A stretch of DNA of 64,000 nucleotides, taken from positions 124,001-188,000 of the forward strand of contig NZ_MJAP01000034.1 in assembly GCF_001884735.1 (NCBI RefSeq), in the 5' to 3' direction. Source of the stretch: Natronohydrobacter thiooxidans (GTDB lineage: Bacteria; Pseudomonadota; Alphaproteobacteria; Rhodobacterales; Rhodobacteraceae). Below the pieces are notes generated by a model. It was not told where the DNA came from. It did no database searches and worked only from the letters and a program-made list of their open reading frames with translations. The translations under genes and the position numbers were made by a program. Within the stretch, counting starts at the first letter, position 1. Each line of letters begins with the position of its first letter. Shown in pieces: positions 26,513 to 36,449 of this stretch.

Positions 26513-28921
26513 ATGCGCGGAGATAACAAAGTATTGCCGTCGCGCAAGCAGGGGGTGGCGTGGGGGCGTCACATCTTCTCAGCGGCGATTTTTTCTGTAT
26601 TCACAGCAACTAATCTTGGTTTCGCCGGTTTCGCCGAAGCCCAGACCTATCGGTTCAACACGATTGCGATTGATGGCAATATCCGGGTGGATGATTCTAC
26701 CCTTTTCGGCATTGCGGGAATCGGTCGTGGTCAGCAGGTTTCGGCGGGGCAGCTCAACGAGGCCTATGCCAATCTGGCCGCCTCTGGCCTGTTCGAAACA
26801 GTGGAACTGGTCCCGCAGGGCAACACACTCGTGATCCGGGTGCGCGAATATCCGGTCATCGGGATCGTGAATTTCGAAGGCAATCGCCGGATCAACAATG
26901 ACGCGATTGCGGAAGTGGTGCAGACCCGTGGCGGGCGCGTGCTCTCCCCTTCGGCGGTTGAGGCCGATGCCCGCGCGATTGCCGAACTTTACGCGCGCCG
27001 GGGCCGGACCGCAGCGGAAGTTACCCCCAAGGTCATCCCGCGCGGCAATAATCGCGTCGATCTGGCCTTTGAAATCCGCGAAGGCAATGTCGTCGAGATC
27101 GAGCGCATCTCCTTCGTCGGCAACCGGGCGTTTTCGAATTACCGCTTGCGGCAGGTGCTCAACACCAAACAGGCGGGTGCGTTGCGCTGGCTGATCCAGC
27201 GCGATACATTCGTGGCCGAACGCATTTCGCTGGACCGCCAGTTGCTGACCGATTTCTACCTGTCACGCGGCTATGTCGATTTCGAGGTGCTTTCGGCCAC
27301 CTCCGAGATTGCCCGCGAGCGTGACCGGTTCTTCCTGACCTTCAATATCCGCGAAGGGCTGCAATATCGTTTCGGCAATATCAGCGTCGTCAGCGAAGTC
27401 GAGGGCATCAGCGCCGCCGATTACGAGCGCGAACTGCGCCTGCGTCCGGGCACGATCTTCTCGCCCAATGTGCTGGAGCAGAATATCGCCCGCATGGAGC
27501 GACTGGCCGAGCACCGGGGCCTGCGCTTCATCCGTGCCGAGCCGCGCTTTACCCGCAACAACCGCGACCAGACGATTGATGTGGAATTCGCCATCGTCCG
27601 CGGGGAGCGGATCTTCGTCGAGCGGATCGACATCCAGGGCAACACCACCACGCTGGACCGCGTGGTGCGCCGCCAGTTCGACTCGGCCGAAGGCGATCCG
27701 CTGAACCCGCGCGAAATCCGCGAAGCTGCTGAACGGATCCGTGCTCTGGGCTATTTCTCGGATGTCTCGGTCGAGCCGCGTCAGGGCAGCGCGCCCGATC
27801 AGGCGATTGTCGATGTCGAGGTCGAAGAGACCACGACCGGTTCGCTCGGGTTTTCGGTCAGCTATGGGGCTTCGCAGGGGATCGGCTTCGGAATCAACTT
27901 CTCCGAGATGAATTTCCTTGGGCGTGGGCAGCAGGTTGCGATTGCCTTCAACACGGTGCGAGGCTCGCGCGATCTGTCGGTCGATTTCACCGAGCCAGCG
28001 CTGTTTGGGCGTGACCTGTCCTATTCGCTGGGGATCGGCTACCGCGAGACCAGAAGCTTCTTCTCGGATTTCGACACGCGCGAGGCATTTTTCAACAATG
28101 CCATCGGCTTTCCGGTCAGCGAATTCGGACGGCTGCAACTGCGTCAGGGTCTGGTTGCAGACCGGCTGCGCGGGTTGGATGATCCAAGTGACCCGAAGTT
28201 CAGTGATCCGGCAAATACCGACCCGCAACCATCGTCGCGCCTGTTCGCGGATCAAGCTGCGGGCACCGCCATCACCGGCTCGCTGGGCTACAGCTACACG
28301 CTGGACACACGCAATGTCGGGATTGACCCGTCGCAGGGCTATGTCGTCAGCTTCAGCCAGGATTTCGGTGTTGGCAATCAAAGTCGGCGTTTCGTCAAAT
28401 CCGAAGCGCGTATCGGCTATGAGATGAAGGTCTTCAACGAAGATATCACGCTGCGCGGCGATGCGCGCGCGGGCCTGTTGCACATGATCAGCGGCCAGTC
28501 GCGCTATCGCGAGCGGTATCAGCTTGCCAATGTGATGCGCGGCTTCGCACCCGGGGGCTCCGGTCCGCGTGACTTCACGGCGACCAATAATGATGTCCTG
28601 GGCGGCAATCGCTACTTTGCCCTTCAGGCCGAAGTGCAGTTTCCGCTGGGCACGCCCGAAGAATACGGGCTGAGCGGCGGTCTCTTCGCGGATGTGGGCT
28701 CGGTCTGGGGCGCGGATGGCGTGTCTGGTCTGACGCCTGCTGTGAATACTTCTGATGGCGGCGTGGACTATAACAAGATGCATGTCCGCGCCACGGTCGG
28801 GGTTTCGCTCTTCTGGGACAGCCCGCTCGGGCCGCTGCGGTTTGACCTGTCGCGCGCCGTGCGCAAGCTTGACCGCGACCGGACCCAGAGTTTCGACTTC
28901 TCGATCGTGTCACGCTTTTGA
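26513..28921 (+). CDS. bamA: Outer membrane protein assembly factor BamA
   Basis: 802 residues; essential beta-barrel insertase of the outer membrane. A signal peptide (to about FAEAQ, residue 44) is followed by five POTRA domains (about 46-440: VDDSTLFGIAGIGRGQ, IVNFEGNRRIN, ISFVGNRAFSNYRL, FVERIDIQGNTTTLDRV) and a C-terminal barrel ending in the typical aromatic residue (FDFSIVSRF). Barrel motif GGSGPRDF corresponds to the conserved region before the last strands. ATG 26513 (site AAGGTGGGG) is preferred to a GTG at 26501. Confidence 0.96.
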   Translation: MRGDNKVLPSRKQGVAWGRHIFSAAIFSVFTATNLGFAGFAEAQTYRFNTIAIDGNIRVDDSTLFGIAGIGRGQQVSAGQLNEAYANLAASGLFETVELVPQGNTLVIRVREYPVIGIVNFEGNRRINNDAIAEVVQTRGGRVLSPSAVEADARAIAELYARRGRTAAEVTPKVIPRGNNRVDLAFEIREGNVVEIERISFVGNRAFSNYRLRQVLNTKQAGALRWLIQRDTFVAERISLDRQLLTDFYLSRGYVDFEVLSATSEIARERDRFFLTFNIREGLQYRFGNISVVSEVEGISAADYERELRLRPGTIFSPNVLEQNIARMERLAEHRGLRFIRAEPRFTRNNRDQTIDVEFAIVRGERIFVERIDIQGNTTTLDRVVRRQFDSAEGDPLNPREIREAAERIRALGYFSDVSVEPRQGSAPDQAIVDVEVEETTTGSLGFSVSYGASQGIGFGINFSEMNFLGRGQQVAIAFNTVRGSRDLSVDFTEPALFGRDLSYSLGIGYRETRSFFSDFDTREAFFNNAIGFPVSEFGRLQLRQGLVADRLRGLDDPSDPKFSDPANTDPQPSSRLFADQAAGTAITGSLGYSYTLDTRNVGIDPSQGYVVSFSQDFGVGNQSRRFVKSEARIGYEMKVFNEDITLRGDARAGLLHMISGQSRYRERYQLANVMRGFAPGGSGPRDFTATNNDVLGGNRYFALQAEVQFPLGTPEEYGLSGGLFADVGSVWGADGVSGLTPAVNTSDGGVDYNKMHVRATVGVSLFWDSPLGPLRFDLSRAVRKLDRDRTQSFDFSIVSRF

Positions 28922-29526
28922 TGCGACTGATCGCTGGACTGGCGGCGATATTCGGGGCGGCAGGTATGACACTTGCCGCCCCCTTGCATGCGCAACCGAC
29001 GCTTGAATTCTCGCTGGGCGAGCGCGCGGATAATCTGGCGGCCCAGCGACTTTTGCTGCGCACCATTGATGAGGAGCGGCTGTTTCGCAACTCGCAATTC
29101 GGCGCGCGGGTTGCCGCCGAGATCGAGGCCGCTTCGCGCGCATTGGAGGCCGAGAATGAGCGGCTTCTGAACGAGTTGACAGCGCGCGAGGAAGAACTGA
29201 CCGAGTTGCGCGCGGTCCTCAGTGTCGAAGAGTTTCGCAACGCCGCTGCGGCATTTGATGTGCAGGCCGAAACCATCCGGCGCGATCAGGCGGAAAAGCG
29301 GCAGCGCCTTGCCCAGTTCGAAGATGCCGAGCGCCGTCGATTCTTCAGCGAATCCGCCGCTGTCCTGCAAGAGGTTCTGGGCCGCTCGGGCGGGTTGGTA
29401 CTGATTGATGCGCGCGCAGTGATCATCGGTGTGCCTGGGCTCGACATCACCGATGAGGCCGTCGCCGGCATGGATGCCGCAATCGGCGACGGGGGCGCAC
29501 CGCCTTTCCCGCTCTCGGTGCCCTGA
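28921..29526 (+). CDS. OmpH/Skp-like periplasmic chaperone
   Basis: 201 residues with a signal peptide (cleavage near LHAQ, residue 25) and a long charged heptad-like helix region (about 60-150: EIEAASRALEAENERLLNEL, REEELTELRAVL) typical of the tentacles of Skp/OmpH, which escorts outer-membrane proteins to BamA. The C-terminal part (GGLVLIDARAVIIG...DITDEAV) closes the body domain. Its ATG overlaps the bamA stop by one base, giving tight coupling. Confidence 0.88.
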   Translation: MRLIAGLAAIFGAAGMTLAAPLHAQPTLEFSLGERADNLAAQRLLLRTIDEERLFRNSQFGARVAAEIEAASRALEAENERLLNELTAREEELTELRAVLSVEEFRNAAAAFDVQAETIRRDQAEKRQRLAQFEDAERRRFFSESAAVLQEVLGRSGGLVLIDARAVIIGVPGLDITDEAVAGMDAAIGDGGAPPFPLSVP

Positions 29527-29636
29527 GGGCCCCCCAGCGCTTGCCAGCGCTTGCCAGCCCCAGCCTGCCTTGCTAGATCGGTCGCGCATGCCTGTCGCGC
29601 GGCGCGCGTCTGGCCCAGATTGTCGAAAGGACCAAG

Positions 29637-30107
29637 ATGACCGACACCGTTCCAGCTACGGCGGATCTCGCCACGATCATGCGCATCATTCCGCATCGGT
29701 ATCCGTTCCTGCTGATCGACAAGGTGCGCGATGTGGTGGCCCGGACATCCGCCGTGGGCATCAAGAACGTGACCTTCAACGAGCCGCATTTTCAGGGCCA
29801 TTTCCCCGGCACCCCGATCATGCCCGGCGTGACCATTGTCGAGGCGATGGCCCAGACCTCGGCGGTACTGGTCGGTCTGTCCATGGGCTTTGGCGACAAG
29901 GCCCCGCTGGTCTATTTCATGTCCATCGACAAGTGCAAATTCCGCCGCAAGGTGGTGCCCGGGGACGTGCTGGAACTGCATGTGACAGTCAAGCGCGGTT
30001 CCACCAAAATCTGGAAATTCGAAGGCGTGGCCAAGGTCGACGGGCAGGTGGCGGCAGAGGCCGAATTTGCCGCAATGATCGACCTGAATGCGACGGTGGT
30101 CGAGTGA
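29637..30107 (+). CDS. fabZ: 3-hydroxyacyl-ACP dehydratase
   Basis: 156 residues; hot-dog-fold dehydratase of fatty-acid elongation. [13 protein letters not shown] at the N-terminus and [20 protein letters not shown], which carries the catalytic His and Glu, identify it. It is followed directly by lpxA, with which it competes for hydroxyacyl-ACP. The 110-base gap after the OmpH gene is where many other genomes carry lpxD; none is present. Confidence 0.96.
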   Translation: MTDTVPATADLATIMRIIPHRYPFLLIDKVRDVVARTSAVGIKNVTFNEPHFQGHFPGTPIMPGVTIVEAMAQTSAVLVGLSMGFGDKAPLVYFMSIDKCKFRRKVVPGDVLELHVTVKRGSTKIWKFEGVAKVDGQVAAEAEFAAMIDLNATVVE

Positions 30108-30115
30108 GCGAAGCC

Positions 30116-30907
30116 ATGATCGACCCCAGTGCCGAAATTCACCCGATGGCCGTGGTCGAACCCGGCGCGCAGATCGGGCCGGGCTGCAGGATCGGACCTT
30201 TCGCTGTGGTCGGGCCAGAGGTGACACTGGCCGAAGGCGTCACGCTCAAACCCCATGCCCATGTGACGGGCTGGACCGAGATCGGGGCCGGGACGACCGT
30301 GTTTTCCTTCGCCTCGGTGGGCGAGGTGCCGCAGGATCTGAAATATGCAGGCGAGCGCACGCGGCTGATCGTGGGCGCGCGTTGCCGCATCCGCGAGAAT
30401 GCGACCCTGCATATCGGCACCGAACAGGGCGGCGGCGTGACCCGTGTGGGCGACAATGTGTTGGTGATGGCGGGCGCGCATGTGGGGCATGACGCGCAGG
30501 TGGGCGATAATGTGATCCTTGCCAATTACGCGGGCGTCGCGGGCCATGTCACCATCGAGCGCAATGTGATCGTAGGCGCCTCTGCCGGGCTGCACCAGTT
30601 CATCCGTGTGGGCGAGGGGGCGATGATCGGCGCGCTGACACGGGTGACGCATGATGTGATGCCCTTCGGTCTGGTCTCTGGCCCTGACGGCGAATTGCAC
30701 GGGCTGAACCTGATCGGGTTGAAGCGGCGCGGGATGGAGCGCGAACAGATTTCAGCCTTGCGCGCGGCCTATAAGCGGCTGGCGGGCGAAGGCGCCTTGA
30801 CCGATCTGGCACAGGCTTTGCTTGATGAGGGTGCCGAGGATGCGGTCGCACAAATCGCGCGCTTCTTCACCGGCGAAGCCGGTCGCAACTTCCTGCGCCC
30901 GAAATGA
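30116..30907 (+). CDS. lpxA: UDP-N-acetylglucosamine acyltransferase
   Basis: 263 residues; first enzyme of lipid A synthesis, adding a hydroxyacyl chain to UDP-GlcNAc. Left-handed beta-helix hexapeptide repeats run from residue 3 to about 190 (IHPMAVVEPGAQIGPGCRIG, LVMAGAHVGHDAQVGDNV with the catalytic His), followed by the helical C-terminus (LIGLKRRGMEREQISALR). ATG 30116 is used; an in-frame GTG at 30104 overlapping the fabZ stop (GTGA) would add four residues and is equally possible. Confidence 0.95.
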   Translation: MIDPSAEIHPMAVVEPGAQIGPGCRIGPFAVVGPEVTLAEGVTLKPHAHVTGWTEIGAGTTVFSFASVGEVPQDLKYAGERTRLIVGARCRIRENATLHIGTEQGGGVTRVGDNVLVMAGAHVGHDAQVGDNVILANYAGVAGHVTIERNVIVGASAGLHQFIRVGEGAMIGALTRVTHDVMPFGLVSGPDGELHGLNLIGLKRRGMEREQISALRAAYKRLAGEGALTDLAQALLDEGAEDAVAQIARFFTGEAGRNFLRPK

Positions 30908-31731
30908 GCCGCATCGCCCTGATTGCCGGTCGCGGTGGGCTGCCGGGGCTTCTGGCCGAGCGTCTGACCACCGAGGGGCAGACCCCGCTTCTGGCCGAGC
31001 TGGAGGGGTTCGAGAGCCTGAGCCGCGACACTGGCGATGTGCTGGGTTTCCGGCTGGAGCGGCTGGTGCCCTTCCTTGACCATCTGCAGGATCACGGCGT
31101 CACCCGCGCGGTATTTGCCGGTGGCGTGCATCGCCCGCGCCTTGACCCCGCGCTGATCGACCCTGCGACAATGCAGCTTCTGCCGCGCATCATGGCGGCG
31201 ATGCAGCAGGGCGATGACGGCACCCTGCGCGAGGTCATCACCCTGATGGGCGAATGGGGGATCGAGGTTGTGGGCGCGCAGGATATCTGCCCTGATCTGG
31301 TGGCGGAACCGGGGGTCTTGGGCGCGCATCAGCCGAAACCCGGCGACAGGCAGGATGCGGCGCGCGGCTTTGACATCCTGCGCCTGACCGGGGCTGCGGA
31401 TGTGGGGCAGGGCTGCGTTGTGGCGCGCGGCCAGTGCCTTGCGCTGGAAGCCCTGCCCGGAACCGATGTCATGCTGTCCCATCTGGCGGGGCTGCGCGCC
31501 GATGGGCTGGCGCTGCCCGATGGGGGGGTGTTCTGCAAGGCCCCGAAATCCGGTCAGGACCGCCGCATCGACCTGCCCGCGCTGGGGCCGCAGACCGTGG
31601 CCCGCGCGCATGAAGCGGGCTTGCGCGGGATCGCCTTTGAAGCAGGCGGCGTCTTGCTGATCGAACGCGCCGCCATGATCGCCCGCGCCGATGAACTGGG
31701 GCTTTTCCTGCAGGCTGTGGGGCCCGTGTGA
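30904..31731 (+). CDS. lpxI: UDP-2,3-diacylglucosamine diphosphatase LpxI
   Basis: 275 residues of the LpxI (DUF1009) family, the hydrolase that replaces LpxH in many alphaproteobacteria and yields lipid X. Landmarks: IALIAGRGGLPGLLAERL at the start, FAGGVHRPRLDP, GAHQPKPGDRQDAARGFDI and the C-terminal FEAGGVLLIERAAMI. It overlaps lpxA by four bases and lpxB by four bases, so the three are translated as a unit. Confidence 0.95.
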   Translation: MSRIALIAGRGGLPGLLAERLTTEGQTPLLAELEGFESLSRDTGDVLGFRLERLVPFLDHLQDHGVTRAVFAGGVHRPRLDPALIDPATMQLLPRIMAAMQQGDDGTLREVITLMGEWGIEVVGAQDICPDLVAEPGVLGAHQPKPGDRQDAARGFDILRLTGAADVGQGCVVARGQCLALEALPGTDVMLSHLAGLRADGLALPDGGVFCKAPKSGQDRRIDLPALGPQTVARAHEAGLRGIAFEAGGVLLIERAAMIARADELGLFLQAVGPV

Positions 31732-32867
31732 GGGTCTTTGTCATCGCCGGTGAGCCCTCGGGCGACAAGCTTGGCGCGGCGCTGATGGCAGGGCTGCGTG
31801 AGCTTGCGCCAGACACCCGGTTTACAGGCGTTGGCGGCGAGGGCATGGCGGCGCAGGGCCTGACCTCGCTTTTCCCGATGTCCGATCTCAGCGTCATGGG
31901 GCTGGCCGAGGTGCTGCCGCGCCTCAGACTGCTGCGCCGCCGGATCCGGGAAACCGCTGCCGCCATCGCAGAGGCAAAGCCCGATCTGGTCGTGACCATC
32001 GACAGCCCGGATTTCTGCCTGCGCGTGCTGCGCGCGGCGCGCGCCGCCCGGCCTGATCTGCCGGTGGTGCATTACGTCGCGCCTTCGGTCTGGGCCTGGC
32101 GTCCGGGGCGCGCGCGCAAGATGGCGCCGCTCGTCGATCATGTGCTGGCGCTGCTGCCGTTTGAGCCGCCCTATATGGAAGCGGCGGGCATGAGCTGCGA
32201 TTTCGTGGGCCATCCGGTCGTGTCTGAGCCGCGCGCGACGGAGAGCGAAATCGCCGCCCTGCGCGCGCGGATCACTGGGCCGATCTGGCTGGCGCTGCCC
32301 GGATCGCGTGGCGGCGAGATCGCCCGCCACGCGCCGCGCTTCGGGGCCGGTTTGGCGCAGGTCTTGCCCGAAGGGGCCTGCGTGCTGGTGCCAACCGTCC
32401 GCGCCTGCGCCGAGCAGATGCGCGCTGAAGTGGCGCGCTGGCCCTTCCCGGCACGCGTGCTCGATGATCCGGGCGACAAGCGCGCCGCCTTTGCCGGGGC
32501 CGAGATGGCGATCGCGGCCTCGGGCACGGTCTCGCTGGAACTGGCCGCCAGCCAGACCCCCATGGTCATCGCCTATGATCTGAACCCGCTGACGCGCTGG
32601 CTGGCGGAACGGCTGATCCGGCTCGACACTGTGACATTGGTCAATCTGGTCTGCGAGAGCCGCGCCATCCCCGAATGTCTGGGCCGCAACTGCACGCCTG
32701 AGCGGATCGCCGCAAGCCTGCAGGTGCTGCGCGACAGTGCCGCGGCGCGGGTGGCGCAGCGGCAGGCGATGGCGCTTGCGATGACGCGGCTGGGTCAGGG
32801 CGGAGAGGCGCCGGGCCTGCGCGCCGCCGCCTCGGTGCTGCGCTTCATGGAGCGCCACGCGCGATAA
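31728..32867 (+). CDS. lpxB: Lipid-A-disaccharide synthase
   Basis: 379 residues; joins lipid X and UDP-diacylglucosamine. Start is GTG overlapping the lpxI stop (GTGA). Family marks: VFVIAGEPSGDKLGAALMAG, DLSVMGLAEVLPR, SPDFCLRV, YVAPSVWAWRPGRARKM and LPGSRGGEI. It ends nine bases from the convergent histidine kinase gene, and closes the envelope block that begins at pyrH. Confidence 0.96.
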   Translation: MRVFVIAGEPSGDKLGAALMAGLRELAPDTRFTGVGGEGMAAQGLTSLFPMSDLSVMGLAEVLPRLRLLRRRIRETAAAIAEAKPDLVVTIDSPDFCLRVLRAARAARPDLPVVHYVAPSVWAWRPGRARKMAPLVDHVLALLPFEPPYMEAAGMSCDFVGHPVVSEPRATESEIAALRARITGPIWLALPGSRGGEIARHAPRFGAGLAQVLPEGACVLVPTVRACAEQMRAEVARWPFPARVLDDPGDKRAAFAGAEMAIAASGTVSLELAASQTPMVIAYDLNPLTRWLAERLIRLDTVTLVNLVCESRAIPECLGRNCTPERIAASLQVLRDSAAARVAQRQAMALAMTRLGQGGEAPGLRAAASVLRFMERHAR

Positions 32868-32876
32868 GCGCTGCGC

Positions 32877-35162
32877 TCAATCCTCATGCTGGGCATGGCG
32901 CAGCCAGTAGCTGTGATCGCCGCGGCTGGCGGGGCTGGCCTCTGCCGCCTCGGGTTTGCTGCTATAGAGCGGCACCTGCTGCAACAGCCGCCGCAACCGC
33001 CGCAGCGCCAGCGGTTTCGTCATCAGCAGAATGCCATTATCCTCGGTCTGCTGGATCAGATCGGGGCTGTGATTGGCGGTGATCAGAACTGCCGGGATCG
33101 GACCATGCTGCGCGCGCAGGCCCGCCACCACCTCCAGCCCTGTGGCCCCGGCATCCAGTTGATAATCCGCCAGGATCACATCCGGCGGCACGCCAAGTTC
33201 GGCAAGTTGCGCCTCGGCCTCTTGCAGGGTCGTCGCCTCGATCGGGCTCGCGCCCCAGTCTTCGAGCAGCCCCATCATGGCGTTGCGCACCTCTGCGTCA
33301 TTCTCGACAACCAGAACCAGCAAATCCTCCAGCGCGCCGCGCGGGGCGTCATGCAGGGGCGGGGCGGCAGTATCGGTGGCAGGCGCACTGGCGCGCGGCA
33401 CCGTGACGCTGAACACCGTGCCCCGACCGACCACCGAGCGCAGCGCCAGCGGATGATGCAAAAGCGCGCAGGCCTGTTCCACAATCGCCAGCCCCAGCCC
33501 CATGCCACTGTCGCCGCGCGCGGGGTCCAGCCGGGTGAATTCCTCGAAAATATCAGCCTGCCGGTCCTCGGGGATGCCGGGGCCAGTATCCCAGACCTCG
33601 ATGCGCAAACTCTGGCCTCGCGGGCGCACCCCCAGCACCACGCGGCCCTGTTCGGTATAGCGAATGGCATTCGAGAGCAGGTTTTGCAGGATACGTTTCA
33701 GATATATCGGGTCCGAGGTGACATGCGCGCTTGTCACATGCACGCGCAGATCCAGCCCCCGCGCGCGCGCCACCGGCAGAAACTCTTCGCGCAGCCGCTC
33801 CAGCATCGGGGCCAGCGCCAGCGTCTCGGGCTTCGCGCGCGCCGCGCCGATATCGAATTTCGAGATATCGAGCAGCGCGCCCAGAATCTGCTCGACCGAG
33901 CCGAAGGCCGAGACGATCCGTTCGGTCAGACGCGCCTGCGCAGGCGTCTGCTCCATCGCACTCAGCGAGGCCAGAAACAGCTTGGCCGCGTTCAGCGGCT
34001 GCAACAGGTCATGGCTGGCCGAGGCCACGAAACGCGATTTCGAGGCATTGGCGCGTTCCGCCTCGTCGCGGGCGGATTCCAGCTCGACCGTGCGCGCCCG
34101 CACCCGCGCTTCCAGCGTCTCATTGAGCCGGTGCATCTCCGCGATGGCGCGGCGCTCCTTGGTCAGATCATTGACCGAGATCACGAAACCCCGGTCCGGC
34201 ATGGCCTGCGCCGAGAGTTCCAGCACCGCCCCCTCATCCTGCACGATCTCCAGCGTCAGCGGCGGGCGATAGGGCGGGCCGTTCACCCAGTCGGTCAGCG
34301 TGGCGCGGATATTGCTGCGTCCCAGTTGCCGCCGCCGCATCAGATTGTTCAGCAGCGCGGCAAAGGGTGTGCCCGTGGCCAGAAGATCGACCGGGGGCGA
34401 GAAAAGCTCGCGCAGCCGCCGGTTCCAGCCTGCAAGCCGGGCTTTTGCATCAAAGATCATCACGCCCTGATCAATGTGATCGAGCGTCGCGCGTACCATC
34501 TGCGCCTGTTCATCCAAGAGCTTCGTGCGCTCTTCGCGGGCATTGCGCACCATGTTCGTGACATCGGTCTGCGTGACCGCCGTGCCGCCCGAGGACATGC
34601 GCTGTTCCGAGACCTGAAGCCATTGATCCTCGACCAGCGGCACCATGAAATTCACATCCCTGCGCCGGTGGCTTTCCAGCCGCTGCGCCACCCAATCCTG
34701 CCGTGTGAGCTGTTCGGGCAGCGTCAGCGCCCGGCTTTCCGACACGATCCGCACATAATCGCGAAACGAGAGTCCCGGCCCGATCCGGCGGCGCACATCG
34801 GGCAGATCGGCGCAGAAACGCGAGTTCCACATGGTCAGCCGGTCCTGCCCGTCGAACATGGCAAAACCTTCGCTCATCGCCTCCAGCGCGTCGGTCAATG
34901 CGTTGCGGGCGCGGACGGCTTCGCGTTCGGCCTGCGAGAGCCGCGCATTGGCGATGCGCAGCCGGTCCAGTGTTTCGGCCAGATCGCGGGTGCGGCTGCG
35001 GATCTGGCTTTCCAGTGCGACCACATGGCTAAGCTGGCCGATGGGGCGGTTCGGGCTTTGCGTCGCGCGTTCCGACCGGTCCATGAGCGCGGCCACAATG
35101 GCGCGCAGCCGCGCATTCTCCTCCTCAAGGCTCAGCCCGTCGGTCAGGAAATCCTCAAGCAT
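32877..35162 (-). CDS. Hybrid sensor histidine kinase/response regulator (NahK-like)
   Basis: 761 residues, no membrane span, so cytosolic. An N-terminal coiled coil (about 10-90) leads into two PAS-like domains (about 90-200 and 220-340: MSEGFAMFDGQDRLTMWNSR; LDHIDQGVMIFDAKARLAGWN). Then come a HisKA domain with the phospho-acceptor His384 in SASHDLLQPLNAAK, an ATPase domain (N-box LLSNAIRY, GPGIPEDRQ, GMGLGLAIV) and a C-terminal receiver with Asp666 (VILADYQLD). The ASHDLLQPLNAA core is typical of NahK-type kinases. It overlaps the FIST gene, suggesting that protein is its sensor. Another ATG four codons upstream (35174) is possible. Confidence 0.88.
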   Translation of the reverse strand: MLEDFLTDGLSLEEENARLRAIVAALMDRSERATQSPNRPIGQLSHVVALESQIRSRTRDLAETLDRLRIANARLSQAEREAVRARNALTDALEAMSEGFAMFDGQDRLTMWNSRFCADLPDVRRRIGPGLSFRDYVRIVSESRALTLPEQLTRQDWVAQRLESHRRRDVNFMVPLVEDQWLQVSEQRMSSGGTAVTQTDVTNMVRNAREERTKLLDEQAQMVRATLDHIDQGVMIFDAKARLAGWNRRLRELFSPPVDLLATGTPFAALLNNLMRRRQLGRSNIRATLTDWVNGPPYRPPLTLEIVQDEGAVLELSAQAMPDRGFVISVNDLTKERRAIAEMHRLNETLEARVRARTVELESARDEAERANASKSRFVASASHDLLQPLNAAKLFLASLSAMEQTPAQARLTERIVSAFGSVEQILGALLDISKFDIGAARAKPETLALAPMLERLREEFLPVARARGLDLRVHVTSAHVTSDPIYLKRILQNLLSNAIRYTEQGRVVLGVRPRGQSLRIEVWDTGPGIPEDRQADIFEEFTRLDPARGDSGMGLGLAIVEQACALLHHPLALRSVVGRGTVFSVTVPRASAPATDTAAPPLHDAPRGALEDLLVLVVENDAEVRNAMMGLLEDWGASPIEATTLQEAEAQLAELGVPPDVILADYQLDAGATGLEVVAGLRAQHGPIPAVLITANHSPDLIQQTEDNGILLMTKPLALRRLRRLLQQVPLYSSKPEAAEASPASRGDHSYWLRHAQHED

Positions 35163-36357
35163 CGGCCACTGCATCCGTATGAGAGGTCACGAAATCGGTG
35201 GCGGTCAGCGCATCGGTGTCTTCATCAGGGGGGTAGAAGGCCAGCCCGGTAAAGGTCTGGTTCACATGCACCAGATTGAACTGCTCGCCATAGGTGTTGA
35301 AGCCCGTCACCCCGTAGCGGTCCAGCACGGCCGAAATGCGGTGCCGCGTCTGGCTGTGTTCGGCCTCCAGCCTGCGCAGGATACAGTCGCAGGCCAGAAT
35401 CGCGGGCTTCTCGCCATTGGGCGCAAGGCGCGAAAGCTCGCGCTCCAGATGCGCCTCCAGATCGGTGCTCTGCGCCAGCCGCAGCACCAGCCCGGTCTCG
35501 ATGGCCGAGAAGAAGCGCAAGGTGCCATCGGGTTCCACCCGCTGGATGGCCAGAACATGATGCGCATCGCCGATTTTCGAGACGACCGGATTGGCCGCAA
35601 AGGTGAACGGCGAGAGTTGTTCAGGATCCTTGCCCAGCACGCGCGCATATTCCGGGCCTGCGGGCATGCCATTGATCGCGCGCACCAGCCGCTGCCCCGG
35701 ATCGGCATCGGTCACGACCATGCGCTTGTCGGTGGGTTCCAGATGATCGAAGCGAAAGGCGGTCACGCGGCAGGGCGTGCGCAGCACCGCAAGCACGGCG
35801 GAATCGCTGGTGAACCGGCCCTGATGCATGACAAAGGTCTTGCCGAAATTCAGCCCGTCACCTGCCGAGCCGCCGACCAGCGGGCTTTGCCCCAGCGCCT
35901 CTGAGAGGGCCCAGACAAGCTGATCCTCCATCAGCGACAGGCCATCGGTCAGCAGAAACGCCACTTCATTGGCCCAGTCGGCGGTCGAGAAGGTGACTTC
36001 GGCGCGCAGGTTGAAGGCCAGATCTCGCGCGCGCTCGGGCTCGAAACTGCTCAGATCGGCCAGCCGCCCGGTGGCCACGCGAAACAGGCTGCGTGGCAGC
36101 CCAAGGGCCACGATCTGCCCTTCCAGATAGCCGCCCTTGCCGATCTCGCCCGCCGTGGTGCAGCCGATGATCTGCGTCGCCCGCGCCACCGGCAGCAGCG
36201 CCGCTTCGATCTTGGCCAGGTCATGGCCCTCGCCGACAAACAGCACGATCAGCGCCAGATCTTCGGGCGCGATCTGCGCCAATATCTCGCGCATCGCCTC
36301 TGCACTGTCAGGGGCCGCAGATTGCGCATGTGCGATGAATGGCTCTGACGCTTGCAT
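35155..36357 (-). CDS. FIST-domain sensory protein (NosP-like)
   Basis: 400 residues with the FIST_N (about 30-230: IIGCTTAGEIGKGGYLEGQIV, VGGSAGDGLNFGKTFVMHQG) and FIST_C (about 240-380: EYARVLGK, SFRALIN-like core replaced by CDCILRRLEAE, VTGFNTYGEQFN) domains. No signal peptide or membrane span. FIST proteins named NosP in Pseudomonas and relatives bind haem, sense nitric oxide and control the kinase NahK. Here the gene overlaps a NahK-like hybrid kinase and follows a response regulator, so the same role is likely but unproven; other FIST ligands are possible. Confidence 0.85.
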   Translation of the reverse strand: MQASEPFIAHAQSAAPDSAEAMREILAQIAPEDLALIVLFVGEGHDLAKIEAALLPVARATQIIGCTTAGEIGKGGYLEGQIVALGLPRSLFRVATGRLADLSSFEPERARDLAFNLRAEVTFSTADWANEVAFLLTDGLSLMEDQLVWALSEALGQSPLVGGSAGDGLNFGKTFVMHQGRFTSDSAVLAVLRTPCRVTAFRFDHLEPTDKRMVVTDADPGQRLVRAINGMPAGPEYARVLGKDPEQLSPFTFAANPVVSKIGDAHHVLAIQRVEPDGTLRFFSAIETGLVLRLAQSTDLEAHLERELSRLAPNGEKPAILACDCILRRLEAEHSQTRHRISAVLDRYGVTGFNTYGEQFNLVHVNQTFTGLAFYPPDEDTDALTATDFVTSHTDAVADA

Positions 36358-36449
36358 CCAGCACCCCTCCCATGGCTGTCAGATCCGTCTTTGCACCAAA
36401 TCTAGCGCAGCTTGCGGGCGCGGCGCAAAGGATTTGCGCCCGCGCGCGC

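Noticed and set aside
32886..35252. 788-codon rightward frame opposite the hybrid kinase
   Set aside because: Antisense shadow; the opposite frame has complete kinase and receiver motifs.
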